64,000 nucleotides of DNA from Cytobacillus firmus (GTDB lineage: Bacteria; Bacillota; Bacilli; Bacillales; Cytobacillaceae). Of the stretch, positions 26,176-35,243 are shown piece by piece (positions within the stretch are counted from its first letter, which is position 1; every line of letters begins with the position of its first letter). The stretch lies in assembly GCF_023612095.1 (NCBI RefSeq), contig NZ_CP086235.1, positions 1,633,001 to 1,697,000 of the forward strand, read 5' to 3'. Below the pieces are notes generated by a model, which was not told where the DNA came from, made no database searches, and worked only from the letters and a program-made list of their open reading frames with translations. Both the position numbers and the translations under genes were made by a program.

Positions 26176-26910
26176 ATGGAAGAAAATGAATTAAACTTAG
26201 TCGAACATCTGGATGAATTAAGAAAAAGACTCATCATAATGGCGTCAGCATTTATCCTGTTTTTTATAGCAGGTTTTGTGTTTGTGGAGGATATTTATAA
26301 GTGGCTGGTAAGAGACCTGGACGTTAAATTGATCGTTCTGGGTCCCAGTGATATTATCTGGGTTTACTTTATGCTTGCTACAGTTATTGCGGTTGCAGCG
26401 ACAATACCTGTTCTGGCATTGCAGATTTGGCTGTTTGTCAAGCCTGCCCTGACAGAGTATGAGCGGAAGATTTCACTTTCATATGTACCGGCATTGTTTA
26501 TTCTGTTTATTACAGGCCTTTGCTTTGGTTATTTTGTCATTTTCCCCACCGTATTAAGCTTTCTTGTAGAGCTGGGGGGCGAGATGTTTGAGGCCAATTT
26601 TACTGCGGATAAATATTTCCGCTTTGTCCTTAACATGACTTTGCCATTTGGAGTATTATTTGAACTTCCTGTCGTCATCATGTTCCTGACTTCGCTTGGG
26701 ATCCTTAATCCGTATGTGCTTACAAAAATCAGGAAATATGCGTATTTTGTTCTTATCGTAATTTCGGTTGTTATATCACCTCCAGACTTTATGTCTGATA
26801 TTCTTGTGACCATTCCCTTGCTGCTGCTTTATGAAATAAGCATCAATTTATCAAAAATAGTCTATAAAAGAAAGCTGAAAAAGCAAGAGAATACAGGAAA
26901 ATCTTCATAA
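26176..26910 (+). CDS. tatC: Twin-arginine translocase subunit TatC
   Basis: 244 residues with six membrane spans. The cytoplasmic N-terminus LVEHLDELRKRL is the TatC signature that reads the twin-Arg signal; ALTEYERK in the first cytoplasmic loop and FGVLFELPVV in the fourth span are also conserved. AGCAGGAGATTTGT precedes the ATG. A C-terminal Lys-rich tail follows. Confidence 0.95.
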   Translation: MEENELNLVEHLDELRKRLIIMASAFILFFIAGFVFVEDIYKWLVRDLDVKLIVLGPSDIIWVYFMLATVIAVAATIPVLALQIWLFVKPALTEYERKISLSYVPALFILFITGLCFGYFVIFPTVLSFLVELGGEMFEANFTADKYFRFVLNMTLPFGVLFELPVVIMFLTSLGILNPYVLTKIRKYAYFVLIVISVVISPPDFMSDILVTIPLLLLYEISINLSKIVYKRKLKKQENTGKSS

Positions 26911-26953
26911 AAGTTTTTTTGCAAGGTTTAATGATATATATATTATTTGCTGA

Positions 26954-27142
26954 GTTGATTGGAGCGGAAGGTGCGAGATCCTCGAAAATGCATTCGCATT
27001 TTCTTCGTGCGGTGTTTACTCAAGGAAGCTTATTCAAAGTCCTGCGGGAGTAGCGGGACAGGTGAGACCCCGCAGACGCGAAGCGTCGAGGAGGCTCACC
27101 GCCTGCCCCGCGGTTCGCTGAGCATCCTGGAGCGGAAATCAA
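26954..27142. repeat. Dispersed inverted-repeat element, copy 2 (long form)
   Basis: About 189 bp, ends GTTGATTGGAGCGG and GGAGCGGAAATCAAC. It shares the CCTGCGGGAG...GAGACCCCGCAGNCG...GAGGAGGCTC core with copies 1 and 3. Relative to copy 1 it has an extra segment, about 26977-27037, that contains CCTCGAAAATGC..GCATTTTC..TTCGTGCGGTGTT. Copy 3 carries the same extra segment. It fills most of the gap between tatC and ypmP; the open frames inside it are not genes. Confidence 0.85.
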
Positions 27143-27283
27143 CGGACAACATTGTGAGGCGAAAACAATAATTCATACGAAAATAGCTTCATAAAAAAAT
27201 TTATGGGATAGCATAATCAGACACATTTCGAGCCGCATTTGGGGTATAATATTAACAAACGGGTGAAAAAGAGGATTGATATT

Positions 27284-27535
27284 TTGCTATTTAAAAGCCT
27301 AGAGTTCAAAAATGCTGTTGGACAGAAGGTAAAAATCACTGAAATTCCTGTATTGGCAAAAGATAGCCCTTATTATTTTATGATCCAAGTCCGTTTGAAA
27401 ACATTCATTGCGGCCATTAACGCCAGTGAAAAGACAAGTAAGAATCATTCCTTCAGGGAATATCTTAAACGAGTCCTAAAATGGCCGGTTTATGAAGAGA
27501 TTTTTAAGACTCCAGAATTAAAAAATAATGCTTAA
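27284..27535 (+). CDS. ypmP: YpmP-like protein (DUF2535 as recalled)
   Basis: 83 residues from the chosen TTG, which has AAGAGGA 7 nt upstream; the frame is open further but those codons overlap the binding site. A beta-rich N-terminal half (KNAVGQKVKITEIPVL) and a helical end rich in Lys. Position between ilvA and ypmQ matches B. subtilis ypmP. Function unknown. Confidence 0.72.
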   Translation: MLFKSLEFKNAVGQKVKITEIPVLAKDSPYYFMIQVRLKTFIAAINASEKTSKNHSFREYLKRVLKWPVYEEIFKTPELKNNA

Positions 27536-27542
27536 CAACATT

Positions 27543-27571
27543 GATGCCGGCTGCCTGCCGGCATTTTTTTG
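27543..27571 (+). terminator. Rho-independent terminator after ypmP
   Basis: ATGCCGGC pairs with GCCGGCAT around 5 nt, followed by TTTTTTT. Confidence 0.88.
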
Positions 27572-27676
27572 GCCAATTGAGGCGAAGTAAGAGAAGCTTT
27601 GTATTTTTTGCTTTATTTGTATTTTGCTTAAATGTATAATATGAACTAATTGTAAATGCAGGGAAGTGAAGGAATA

Positions 27677-28525
27677 ATGGCTAAGATTAAAATTGTTACT
27701 GATTCTACAGTGGATCTATCAAGAGAACTGATTGAAGAATTCGATATTGAAGTCGTTCCTTTATCAATTCACATTAATGGGGATACATATTTGGATCGGG
27801 TAAATATTACTCCAGCTGAATTCATGAAAAAGATGAAGGAATCTGACGAACTGCCAAAAAGCTCACAGCCTCCAGCTGGTGTCTTTGCAGAGGTATATGA
27901 CAGGTTGGGTGAGCAGGGCTATGAAATTCTTTCCATCCATATGACTGGCGGAATGAGTGGAACTGTCCAATCAGCTGAAAGTGCGGCAGCTATGTCACAT
28001 GCAAATGTTACAGTGGTAGATTCCAGATATATTTCCAAAGCACTGGCCTTTCAAGTCTTGGAGGCTGCGAAAATGGCCAGGGAAGAGAAAAGTATTCAGG
28101 AGATTGTCAGCCGGCTGGAAACCGTGCGCGCTAACACTAAATTGTTTGTAGTAGTGGATACACTGGAAAATCTCGTTAAAGGCGGTAGAATCGGCAAAGG
28201 GAAAGCAATGATCGGATCTTTGCTGAATATTAAACCAATTGCATCGCTTGAAGGCGGGGTATACACACCTGTTGCTAAAGTAAGAAGCCATACTCAGGTT
28301 GCCAAATATTTGGCTAAACAATTTGCCGGAGATATTAAAGGGAAAACAATAAAAGGGGTAGGCCTTGTGCATGCAGAAGGTCTGGATTTAGCTTCTAAAC
28401 TGAAAACGATGATTGAAGAACTGGATGCCGGTGCGGAGATTGAAATAGAAGAAACAACTCCAATTGTCAGTACACATACAGGACCCGGTGCAATTGGGTT
28501 TATGTATCACCTGGAAGATAAATAA
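27677..28525 (+). CDS. degV: DegV-family fatty-acid-binding protein, second paralogue
   Basis: 282 residues. VTDSTVDLSRE at the N-terminus, HMTGGMSGTVQSAESA near residue 93 and VVDTLENLVKGGRIGKG near residue 163 are the DegV ligand-site motifs. The ATG is preceded by GGGAAGTGAAGGA; a Met seven codons upstream is rejected because it lies before that site. Only distantly similar to the paralogue at 343, suggesting different acyl specificities. The precise B. subtilis counterpart (degV, yviA or yitS) is not certain. Confidence 0.9.
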   Translation: MAKIKIVTDSTVDLSRELIEEFDIEVVPLSIHINGDTYLDRVNITPAEFMKKMKESDELPKSSQPPAGVFAEVYDRLGEQGYEILSIHMTGGMSGTVQSAESAAAMSHANVTVVDSRYISKALAFQVLEAAKMAREEKSIQEIVSRLETVRANTKLFVVVDTLENLVKGGRIGKGKAMIGSLLNIKPIASLEGGVYTPVAKVRSHTQVAKYLAKQFAGDIKGKTIKGVGLVHAEGLDLASKLKTMIEELDAGAEIEIEETTPIVSTHTGPGAIGFMYHLEDK

Positions 28526-28529
28526 AAAG

Positions 28530-28561
28530 GACGCATAGCACTCAGGCTATGCGTTTTTTTG
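28530..28561 (+). terminator. Rho-independent terminator after second degV
   Basis: ACGCATAGC pairs with GCTATGCGT, followed by TTTTTTT. Confidence 0.88.
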
Positions 28562-28682
28562 CGAAATCAATTTTTTCTTTAATCATGGTCAAGAATAGTG
28601 AAATCAAAGACTTTTATCCTATTTGAAAATATTTGCCATTCTTGATTATCCCCGGAATAAAATGAATTATGGGGGTGTAGGG

Positions 28683-29666
28683 TTGAAGAGGAAAAATGTC
28701 TTGTTTTTTAGTGACTTTGGAATTGACGATTTTGTTGCGGTTATATTTTCCTTTTTCTCAGAGGAAATCAATATCGTTGGGATTGTAGCTGATTATGGAA
28801 ATGTTTCCAGGGAGGATGCCGTCCGAAATGCTGCTTACCTTCGTGAATTAACCGGACAAAAAAATACTCCTGTATTCAGCGGAGCCGTATTGCCTTTAAC
28901 CGGCGATGTTCCGGTATTTTACCCGGATGTTCATGGCATTGAAGGGCTCGGTCCGATTATTCCTAACCTGGAGAACTCCAATAACATGTTTGAAAACTTC
29001 GATGATTTTAAGGAACTGATCGAGAAGTATGAAAATGATATAACAATCGTTAATGTAGGCAGACTTTCTTCATTGGCAACGGCCTTTATCCTTTATCCGG
29101 CACTTATGAGTAAAGTCAGTGACTTTTATATTATGGGCGGGGCATTCAATGTTCCAGGCAATGTGACTCCAGTGGCTGAAGCAAACTTTTATGGGGACCC
29201 ATATGCGGCTAATGTTGTGTTTGCCAATGCGCCGAAGAAAATTCATGTCTTTCCTCTGGATGTAACGATGTCTGCAATCATTACTCCGGCACTTATCGAC
29301 TCTCTTGATGCCTATTATCAGAAAGTGGAAAATAAAGTCGGCTTAATTCTTAAGCCTATGGTTGATTATTATTTCAATTTTTATAAGGAAACCTACCCTG
29401 GCATTAGTGGAAGCCCCATGCACGATTTATTTACGTTGTGGGCAATGCTTGACGGGGCGGATCTTCAGTATCTGGATGTACCGGTGAAGATAATTACTGA
29501 CAGAGGGGAGGCGTTTGGCCAGAGCATTGGTGAATTTAGAAATGTCCCTCCGGAAAACAAGATGAAATATCGGATACATCGGATTGCTGTGCAATTTAAT
29601 TATTCAAATTTCATCAGGACATTTTATGAAATTATGACTAACAATAAAACGAAACCAACTCAATAA
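28683..29666 (+). CDS. Nucleoside hydrolase (IUNH-like), atypical active site
   Basis: 327 residues. The fold markers are present: an N-terminal strand, GIVADYGNVSREDAVRNAAYL, MGGAFNVPGNVTPVAEANFYGDPYAA and a C-terminal HDLFTLWAML. The metal motif reads FFSDFGIDDFVA where classical enzymes have DTDPGIDDA, so the first Asp (metal ligand and general base) is Phe while the other Asps remain. TTG start chosen for GGGGGTGTAG just before it. It is probably a ribohydrolase relative with altered chemistry. Confidence 0.82.
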   Translation: MKRKNVLFFSDFGIDDFVAVIFSFFSEEINIVGIVADYGNVSREDAVRNAAYLRELTGQKNTPVFSGAVLPLTGDVPVFYPDVHGIEGLGPIIPNLENSNNMFENFDDFKELIEKYENDITIVNVGRLSSLATAFILYPALMSKVSDFYIMGGAFNVPGNVTPVAEANFYGDPYAANVVFANAPKKIHVFPLDVTMSAIITPALIDSLDAYYQKVENKVGLILKPMVDYYFNFYKETYPGISGSPMHDLFTLWAMLDGADLQYLDVPVKIITDRGEAFGQSIGEFRNVPPENKMKYRIHRIAVQFNYSNFIRTFYEIMTNNKTKPTQ

Positions 29667-29781
29667 TTTTTATCATCCATAATATCGAGATACTATTCAC
29701 AAGTTTGTCATAAGTACTTCTTTCTTCTTTCATGAATATTTGCTAAAATTAGCAACGTATCTAATTAAAGCAGGTGAATGT

Positions 29782-30363
29782 ATGAGAAAAAGAGTTTTTG
29801 CAATAATGGTTTCTGCTTTTATGCTTGCAGTGCTTTCAGCATGCGGACAGAGCGGTATAAAGGACGCGTTAAATTGGGAACTGGCTGATTTTACGTATAC
29901 AAACCAGGATAATAAAGAATTTGGTTTAAAGGATCTTGAGGGCAAGGTTTGGGTAGCCGACTTTATTTTTACCAATTGCGAAGATGTATGTATGCCCATG
30001 ACAGCTAATATGAAGAAGCTTCAGGATTTGGCTGAGAAGGAAGGCATAAAAAATATTGAATTTGTTTCATTCAGTGTAGACCCCAAAGTGGATACACCTG
30101 AAGTTTTAAAGGAATTTGCATCTACATACAATGCAGATTTCAGCAATTGGCATTTTCTGACCGGATATGAACAGGAAGAAATTGAGAAATATGCTATGGA
30201 ATACTTCAAAACCATTGTGAAAAAGCCGCAAACAGGTGATCAGGTAATCCATGGAACAGATTTTTATCTTGTTGATCAGAATGGAAAAGTAATGAAATAT
30301 TATACTGGTCTTAATGAAATTCCATTAGATGAAATTATGAATGATATTAAAGCATTGCAATAG
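29782..30363 (+). CDS. ypmQ: SCO1/SenC-family copper chaperone lipoprotein (YpmQ)
   Basis: 193 residues. Lipoprotein signal with lipobox LSAC (Cys near residue 20). Thioredoxin-fold core with NCEDVCMPM (the C-x3-C copper site, about residue 63) and the third ligand His in VIHGTDFYLVD (about residue 156). Sco proteins metallate the CuA site of cytochrome oxidase at the outer membrane face. AAAGCAGGTGAATGT precedes the ATG. Matches B. subtilis ypmQ by position and length. Confidence 0.92.
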   Translation: MRKRVFAIMVSAFMLAVLSACGQSGIKDALNWELADFTYTNQDNKEFGLKDLEGKVWVADFIFTNCEDVCMPMTANMKKLQDLAEKEGIKNIEFVSFSVDPKVDTPEVLKEFASTYNADFSNWHFLTGYEQEEIEKYAMEYFKTIVKKPQTGDQVIHGTDFYLVDQNGKVMKYYTGLNEIPLDEIMNDIKALQ

Positions 30364-30390
30364 ACCTTGAACGAGGTCTATTTTTCTTTT
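30362..30390 (+). terminator. Rho-independent terminator after ypmQ
   Basis: AGACCT pairs with AGGTCT, followed by ATTTTTCTTTT. Confidence 0.75.
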
Positions 30391-30481
30391 CGGCTCTTGA
30401 ATACTGCACGGACAATGCTAATTATTTTTAAATTTGAGTTGCATGTTATAATATGAATGAGAAAAATGGGCAGGTGATAGT

Positions 30482-31321
30482 ATGATAAAAAAACTCACCC
30501 TCATCTTTTGGATCATGCTGCTTCTCGCCTCCTGCAGTTCAGTTCACCACAGCGATATCATTCATTCTGAAAAAGAATCCCGCCTGACAGTTAAAGAAGA
30601 AATTCCTTTGGATTTTTTTCCTCGAAACCTTACTGTTGCTGCAGTAGGTGACTCTTTAACCCAGGGGGTTGGAGACAGTACTGAACGTGGAGGGTACGTG
30701 CCATATCTTGAAATGTCACTGGAAAAAGACAAAAGTGTTCAAGACGCTGTTTTTTATAATTTCGGTGTAAAAGGCAATCGTTCCGATCAATTATTGAAGA
30801 AGCTGGGGACAGATGAAGTAAAAGATGTTGTGAAGGAAGCAGACGCGGTGATCATAACCATTGGCGGCAATGACGTTATGAAAGTAGTCCGTGAAAATTT
30901 TTCAAACCTAAAGCTGAGGGCTTTTGCCAAGGAAAAAGAAACCTATGAACAAAATCTGACTGAGGTTTTAGATTCGATAAAAGAGGTAAACCCAAATAGT
31001 AAAATTGTTTTAATAGGCTTATATAATCCCTTTTTAAAATGGTTTTCAGAAATAACGGAAATTAATGCTATTCTTGGAGATTGGAATGACACTAGCCGGG
31101 ATATATTGAGAAATTATCCAGGGACTTATTTTGTTGAAATAGATGATATATTTGAAAATACCGATGATAATCTTTTATATACAGACTATTTTCATCCCAA
31201 TGATAAAGGCTATGAATTAATAGCTGGACGGGTCCATCAAATACTCACAGAGGAAGTGCTGAAAGATATTCCGTATAAAAGGAAAGCTGAAGGAAATGGA
31301 GAGAAGTTGATTGAAAGATAG
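30482..31321 (+). CDS. ypmR: SGNH/GDSL-family lipoprotein hydrolase (YpmR)
   Basis: 279 residues. Signal peptide with lipobox LASC (about residue 18). Block I GDSLTQGVGD (about residue 58) has the catalytic Ser, ITIGGNDV (about residue 129) the oxyanion Asn, and YFHPNDKGYE (about residue 239) the Asp/His pair. An extracytoplasmic esterase or lipase tethered to the membrane. GGCAGGTGATAGT precedes the ATG. Its 3' end overlaps ypmS by 11 bp. Confidence 0.92.
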   Translation: MIKKLTLIFWIMLLLASCSSVHHSDIIHSEKESRLTVKEEIPLDFFPRNLTVAAVGDSLTQGVGDSTERGGYVPYLEMSLEKDKSVQDAVFYNFGVKGNRSDQLLKKLGTDEVKDVVKEADAVIITIGGNDVMKVVRENFSNLKLRAFAKEKETYEQNLTEVLDSIKEVNPNSKIVLIGLYNPFLKWFSEITEINAILGDWNDTSRDILRNYPGTYFVEIDDIFENTDDNLLYTDYFHPNDKGYELIAGRVHQILTEEVLKDIPYKRKAEGNGEKLIER

Positions 31322-31892
31322 AAAATGGAAAAAGCTGTTTTTTACACTGCTGGCAATTAATGCACTCATTTTAACTGTGCTGTTTATTTTTATCAGTATA
31401 CCGGCAGATGACGAAGACTACACAGCGATCACAGAGAATAGTGATAATTACGTTCCTTTTAACATAAAAGCCAATAAAGAAGATTTGAATAGAGTCATTA
31501 ACCACTACCTTGAAAAAGAAGGGCTGACAGGAGCAATAGATTACAAGATCCTCCTAAACGATGAAGTGGATTTATATGGCACAATCCCTTTCTTCAGCCA
31601 GGATCTGCAAATGAAACTGTCATTTGAACCAGAAGCCTTGAAGAATGGAGATGTTGTTCTTCAGCAAAAGTCAATATCTGTCGGGCAGCTGAATCTTCCG
31701 GTTTCACATGTCCTGAAGCTGGTAAAAGACCGCTACAAACTTCCGGAAGGTGTTACCATTCAGCCGCAGAAAGAAAGAATCTATGTGTCACTGCAGGAAA
31801 TGAAGCTGAAAAGTGATGTTAAAGTAAAAGTGGATGAATTTAATCTGAAACAGGATGATATTCGTTTTACCCTTCTTGTTCCGGTTAAATGA
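31311..31892 (+). CDS. ypmS: YpmS-like membrane-anchored protein (DUF2140 as recalled)
   Basis: 193 residues. Basic N-terminus, one membrane span (LFFTLLAINALILTVLFIFI) and an extracellular domain of alternating beta strands, with no catalytic motif. TTG start overlapping the ypmR end by 11 bp, with GGAGAGAAG upstream. Order ypmQ-ypmR-ypmS is as in B. subtilis. Function unknown; coupling with the GDSL lipoprotein suggests a joint envelope role. Confidence 0.85.
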   Translation: MKDRKWKKLFFTLLAINALILTVLFIFISIPADDEDYTAITENSDNYVPFNIKANKEDLNRVINHYLEKEGLTGAIDYKILLNDEVDLYGTIPFFSQDLQMKLSFEPEALKNGDVVLQQKSISVGQLNLPVSHVLKLVKDRYKLPEGVTIQPQKERIYVSLQEMKLKSDVKVKVDEFNLKQDDIRFTLLVPVK

Positions 31893-31936
31893 GAAAAGGG
31901 AATCCTTCCGCAGCTTTGGAGGGGTTCCCTTTTTTG
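31893..31936. terminator. Rho-independent terminator after ypmS
   Basis: AAAAGGGAA pairs with TTCCCTTTT, with a second CCTCC-like inner helix, then T-run. May serve the convergent gene too. Confidence 0.78.
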
Positions 31937-31958
31937 ATGCTTAATTAGCAGGAAAGCG

Positions 31959-32729
31959 TTAGTCTGCAATGATAATTGCTTCCAGTTCAGGCTCTTTGAC
32001 AACGGAACCTACTGCCAGCAAAGTGTAGGCCTGGTCTGCTTTAAATTGCATTCGAGGGATGGTCAGCACCACATTTGGAGTTCCGGCTATCCTGGCTTCC
32101 AAGTCGACAGTCATTGGAGTTAATGCGATGTACTTGCTTGCCTGGCTGAATGCGATATTGGGAAAAACAACGTCCCGGTTTTTTACGGCAATATCAACTG
32201 CTGGTGCATCGTGTGACAGGTGGACAAATCTGACTTTGGTTTCCCCGGGAGGCACTTCAGGCTGATCTTCTAATAGGGCAAGCTTAATGTTTGCTTCAAT
32301 CCCCGCAGCTGCAATTGTATACACCTTACCTGCTTCAGTAATGTTTGGTCTGCTTACAAGTGCAGAGACCATGCTGCCGGCCGGATATATGTCTATCTGA
32401 TGAGAGCCGGCAGGAAGCGTTGCATAACTGCTTACGTCTTTATATGAGAAGTCCTTTAAAATTCTCGTGCCGTTTATATAGATATCAATTGGACCGGAAT
32501 CAGGGGAACCATGGAAAATCCGTACTTTTGTCTGCTGTCCCTGATGGGTATCGGCAGAAGGCGCCTTGTTTTTTGTACGCATTATTTGAAAAGCCTGATT
32601 GAGGCAATGCAGATGTTTATGATAATAAGTAATATGCTGTGCAGCATCAATGTATTTAAAATACTGAGCCAAAAGATCATATTTTACCGCTTTTTGTAAG
32701 TACCACTGCTGATTTCTCTCAGTAGGCAT
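31959..32729 (-). CDS. DUF4397-domain protein
   Basis: 256 residues. After about 85 helical residues there are two tandem Ig-like DUF4397 repeats: VRIFHGSPDSGPIDIYINGT (about residue 87) and VRFVHLSHDAPAVDIAVKN (about residue 178), each with the H-x-S-x-D-x-x-x-I/V-D pattern. There is no signal peptide, which is unusual, since DUF4397 proteins are often exported. AGGAGGGGGAATT precedes the chosen ATG. DUF4397 proteins are frequently found in spore-formers; a coat or surface role is possible but unproven. Confidence 0.82.
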   Translation of the reverse strand: MPTERNQQWYLQKAVKYDLLAQYFKYIDAAQHITYYHKHLHCLNQAFQIMRTKNKAPSADTHQGQQTKVRIFHGSPDSGPIDIYINGTRILKDFSYKDVSSYATLPAGSHQIDIYPAGSMVSALVSRPNITEAGKVYTIAAAGIEANIKLALLEDQPEVPPGETKVRFVHLSHDAPAVDIAVKNRDVVFPNIAFSQASKYIALTPMTVDLEARIAGTPNVVLTIPRMQFKADQAYTLLAVGSVVKEPELEAIIIAD

Positions 32730-32866
32730 AATTCCCCCTCCTAAAATCTGCTTTAATACCATATGCTTCTCCCCGGGTGAATGCCACCTGAGGAAAATAA
32801 AGGGCTTTACTTCTGGTGCAATATTCCATATAATATAAATAAATAAACGAAAGCGGGTGATGTGCT

Positions 32867-32938
32867 ATGAGAAGAGAACTTTATGCCAATACGTTCAGTG
32901 TAAATAATTCAGGCACAGCCCAAATGGAAATCGTTTAA
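32867..32938 (+). CDS. Candidate 23-residue peptide
   Basis: MRRELYANTFS... ends AQMEIV. GCGGGTGA precedes the ATG with normal spacing, and a strong terminator follows 50 bp after the stop, so a short independent transcript is likely. The gap on either side holds no other gene. Soluble, Asn/Thr-rich, no family recognised. Confidence 0.42.
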   Translation: MRRELYANTFSVNNSGTAQMEIV

Positions 32939-32986
32939 TCGAGCGGACCAGATTGTTTTTCCTGCTTATTGAACTTTACTTGACCA

Positions 32987-33017
32987 GACCATGGGCTGAT
33001 TGCCTATGGTTTTTTGT
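32987..33017 (+). terminator. Rho-independent terminator of a short transcript
   Basis: ACCATGGGC pairs with GCCTATGGT (one wobble) around 5 nt, followed by TTTTTT. Confidence 0.82.
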
Positions 33018-33053
33018 ATGTAAAAATATTCGATAAGCATGGAGGAACAAACA

Positions 33054-34109
33054 TTGACAATTAATAGACTTGGATTCGATCCCTTTTTTAAAGACGCTTT
33101 TTCAGCGTATGAAGAAAAAGAATATCAAATGGGCCGGGTGGCTTTAGAGCATAAAAGAATGTATCGTGTATGGACAGATAAGGGTGAAATGCTCTGTGAA
33201 GTATCAGGGAAATTTTCTTTCGAAGCATCATCAAGGGAGGATTATCCTGCTGTAGGTGACTGGGTTGTCATCAAAGAAAGAGCGTATGAACAGCGGGGTA
33301 CCATTCATGCAGTCCTTCCAAGGAAAAGCAAATTTTCCAGGAAGGCAGCAGGGGTGAATACAGAAGAACAAATTGTAGCTGCTAATGTAGACACTATTTT
33401 CCTGGTTAATTCACTTAATGAGGATCTTAACTTAAGAAGAATGGAACGTTATTTGCTTTTGACATGGGAAAGCGGGGCAGCTCCTGTGATTATTCTTACC
33501 AAGGCTGACCTTTGTGAGAATCTGGAGGAAAAGCTTGCTGAGGTGGACACCGTTGCCATGGGTGTTCCTGTTATCTCAATCAGCGTGATGGAAGAGAAGG
33601 GGATTGACCTGCTTAAGCCGTTTTTGGAGCCTGGAAAAACAATCGCATTGCTCGGCTCTTCAGGTGTTGGAAAGTCCACACTTACCAATTATCTTCTGGG
33701 CGCGGAAAAACAAAAAGTCCAGGATATTAGAAGTGATGACAAAGGAAAGCATACAACTACTCACAGGGAACTCATCCTTCTTCCTGAAGGCGCCATATTG
33801 ATTGACACTCCAGGAATGCGGGAGCTTCAGCTGTGGGAAAGTGAAAGCGGTCTTTCAGAAAGCTTCACAGATATTGAACAAGCCGCTGAAAACTGCAGAT
33901 TCAGGGACTGTACACATGATAATGAGCCAGGATGCGCTGTGCATATGCTAATAGAAGAAGGAAGCATATCAAGGGCGCGTCTGAACAGCTACAAGAAGCT
34001 TCTCAAGGAACTCGCTTATCTGGATAGAAAGCAGGATAAACGAGCCCAATCTGAAGAACGCAAGCGCTGGAAAAAAATAAGTGCCGGAGCAAAGAATAAA
34101 AGAATATAA
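33054..34109 (+). CDS. Second-type RsgA ribosome-dependent GTPase
   Basis: 351 residues. OB-like N-terminal domain (to about residue 115), then a circularly permuted GTPase in the order ILTKADL (G4), LGSSGVGKSTLTN (G1), TTTHREL (G2) and IDTPGMRE (G3), then a C-terminal zinc knuckle CRFRDCTHDNEPGC. RsgA matures the 30S subunit and hydrolyses GTP on it. At 351 residues it is longer than the ~300-residue housekeeping YloQ, which should be elsewhere on the chromosome. TTG start chosen because GGAGGA lies 7 nt before it; an ATG five codons upstream has no binding site. Confidence 0.87.
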   Translation: MTINRLGFDPFFKDAFSAYEEKEYQMGRVALEHKRMYRVWTDKGEMLCEVSGKFSFEASSREDYPAVGDWVVIKERAYEQRGTIHAVLPRKSKFSRKAAGVNTEEQIVAANVDTIFLVNSLNEDLNLRRMERYLLLTWESGAAPVIILTKADLCENLEEKLAEVDTVAMGVPVISISVMEEKGIDLLKPFLEPGKTIALLGSSGVGKSTLTNYLLGAEKQKVQDIRSDDKGKHTTTHRELILLPEGAILIDTPGMRELQLWESESGLSESFTDIEQAAENCRFRDCTHDNEPGCAVHMLIEEGSISRARLNSYKKLLKELAYLDRKQDKRAQSEERKRWKKISAGAKNKRI

Positions 34110-34115
34110 AAATTC

Positions 34116-34146
34116 AGAAACCTCTTCAATGAAGAGGTTTCTTTTG
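34116..34146 (+). terminator. Rho-independent terminator
   Basis: AGAAACCTCTTC pairs with GAAGAGGTTTCT around AAT, followed by TTT. Confidence 0.85.
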
Positions 34147-34248
34147 CATATAATGAATCTTTTCATTAATCTTATGTATATAGCTTTAAATCATCTTTAT
34201 AAGGGAAAAAGTAAAAGATAGAAAAGTGCCGGAAAGAGGTGGAGCAGA

Positions 34249-34785
34249 ATGACAGAGAAACAATACGAAAAGGCAACATTCGCAGGAGGCTGCTTCTGGT
34301 GTATGGTAAAGCCTTTTGATGAACAGCCTGGAATAAAAGAAGTGCTATCCGGTTATACCGGAGGCAATGTAAAGAACCCGACTTACCAGCAAGTCTGTTC
34401 GGAAACGACTGGCCATTATGAAGCGGTTCAAATCACATTTGATCCTGAGGTTTACCCATATGAAAAACTGCTTGAATTATATTGGCAGCAGATAGACCCG
34501 ACAGATGAAGGCGGCCAGTTCTATGATCGCGGCCAATCCTATCAGACTGCAATTTTCTATCACAATGAAAAACAAAAGCAGTTAGCAGAAGAATCAAAAC
34601 AAAAGCTTAAAGAAACAGGTCCATTTGCAAAACCGATTGTTACCAGGATTTTGCCTGCTTCAGACTTTTATCCTGCAGAAGATTATCATCAGCACTATTA
34701 TAAAAAGAATCCGGAAAGATACAATGCCTATCAAACCGGCTCTGGAAGAAAGGCATTTATAAACAACCATTGGGGTGAAAAATAA
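34249..34785 (+). CDS. msrA: Peptide methionine sulfoxide reductase A
   Basis: 178 residues. Reduces the S-epimer of methionine sulfoxide. FAGGCFWCM near residue 13 holds the catalytic Cys; GYTGG and the [17 protein letters not shown] segment are invariant MsrA features. GGAAAGAGGTGGAGCAGA precedes the ATG. The stop overlaps the msrB start as TAATG. Confidence 0.96.
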   Translation: MTEKQYEKATFAGGCFWCMVKPFDEQPGIKEVLSGYTGGNVKNPTYQQVCSETTGHYEAVQITFDPEVYPYEKLLELYWQQIDPTDEGGQFYDRGQSYQTAIFYHNEKQKQLAEESKQKLKETGPFAKPIVTRILPASDFYPAEDYHQHYYKKNPERYNAYQTGSGRKAFINNHWGEK

Positions 34786-35225
34786 TGGCAAAAAACAGGG
34801 AAGAATTAAAGCAAAAACTCGATCCCATGCAATATGAAGTAACTCAGAATAATGGCACAGAGCCGCCGTTCCGCAACCAATATTGGAATGAATTTAAAGA
34901 TGGAATTTATGTCGATATCGTTTCCGGCAAGGCTCTTTTCAGCTCAAAAGATAAATATGACGCAGGGTGCGGCTGGCCCAGCTTCACTAAGCCCATAGAG
35001 GATCAGGAAATTGAGGAAAAAGAAGACCGCACCCACTTTATGGTCAGAACGGAAGTGAGAAGTAAAACAGCGGATTCCCATCTTGGACATGTTTTTGATG
35101 ATGGGCCGGGACCTGCGGGCCTCCGTTATTGCATTAATTCTGCTGCACTCAAGTTTATTCCTAAGGAAAAACTGGAGGAAGAAGGCTATGATGAATATTT
35201 GAAATTATTTACTAATGAAAATTAA
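34785..35225 (+). CDS. msrB: Peptide methionine sulfoxide reductase B
   Basis: 146 residues. Reduces the R-epimer. CGWPSFTKP and the catalytic Cys in [11 protein letters not shown] (about residue 119) are present; the zinc-binding CxxC pairs of some MsrBs are absent, so this is the non-zinc form. Coupled to msrA by a one-base overlap. Confidence 0.96.
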   Translation: MAKNREELKQKLDPMQYEVTQNNGTEPPFRNQYWNEFKDGIYVDIVSGKALFSSKDKYDAGCGWPSFTKPIEDQEIEEKEDRTHFMVRTEVRSKTADSHLGHVFDDGPGPAGLRYCINSAALKFIPKEKLEEEGYDEYLKLFTNEN

Positions 35226-35243
35226 GAAATGGATGGTGTTTTT

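Noticed and set aside
26959..27171. A 70-codon open frame in the gap after tatC
   Set aside because: It lies wholly within the dispersed repeat, has no binding site, and comparable frames do not recur in the other copies.
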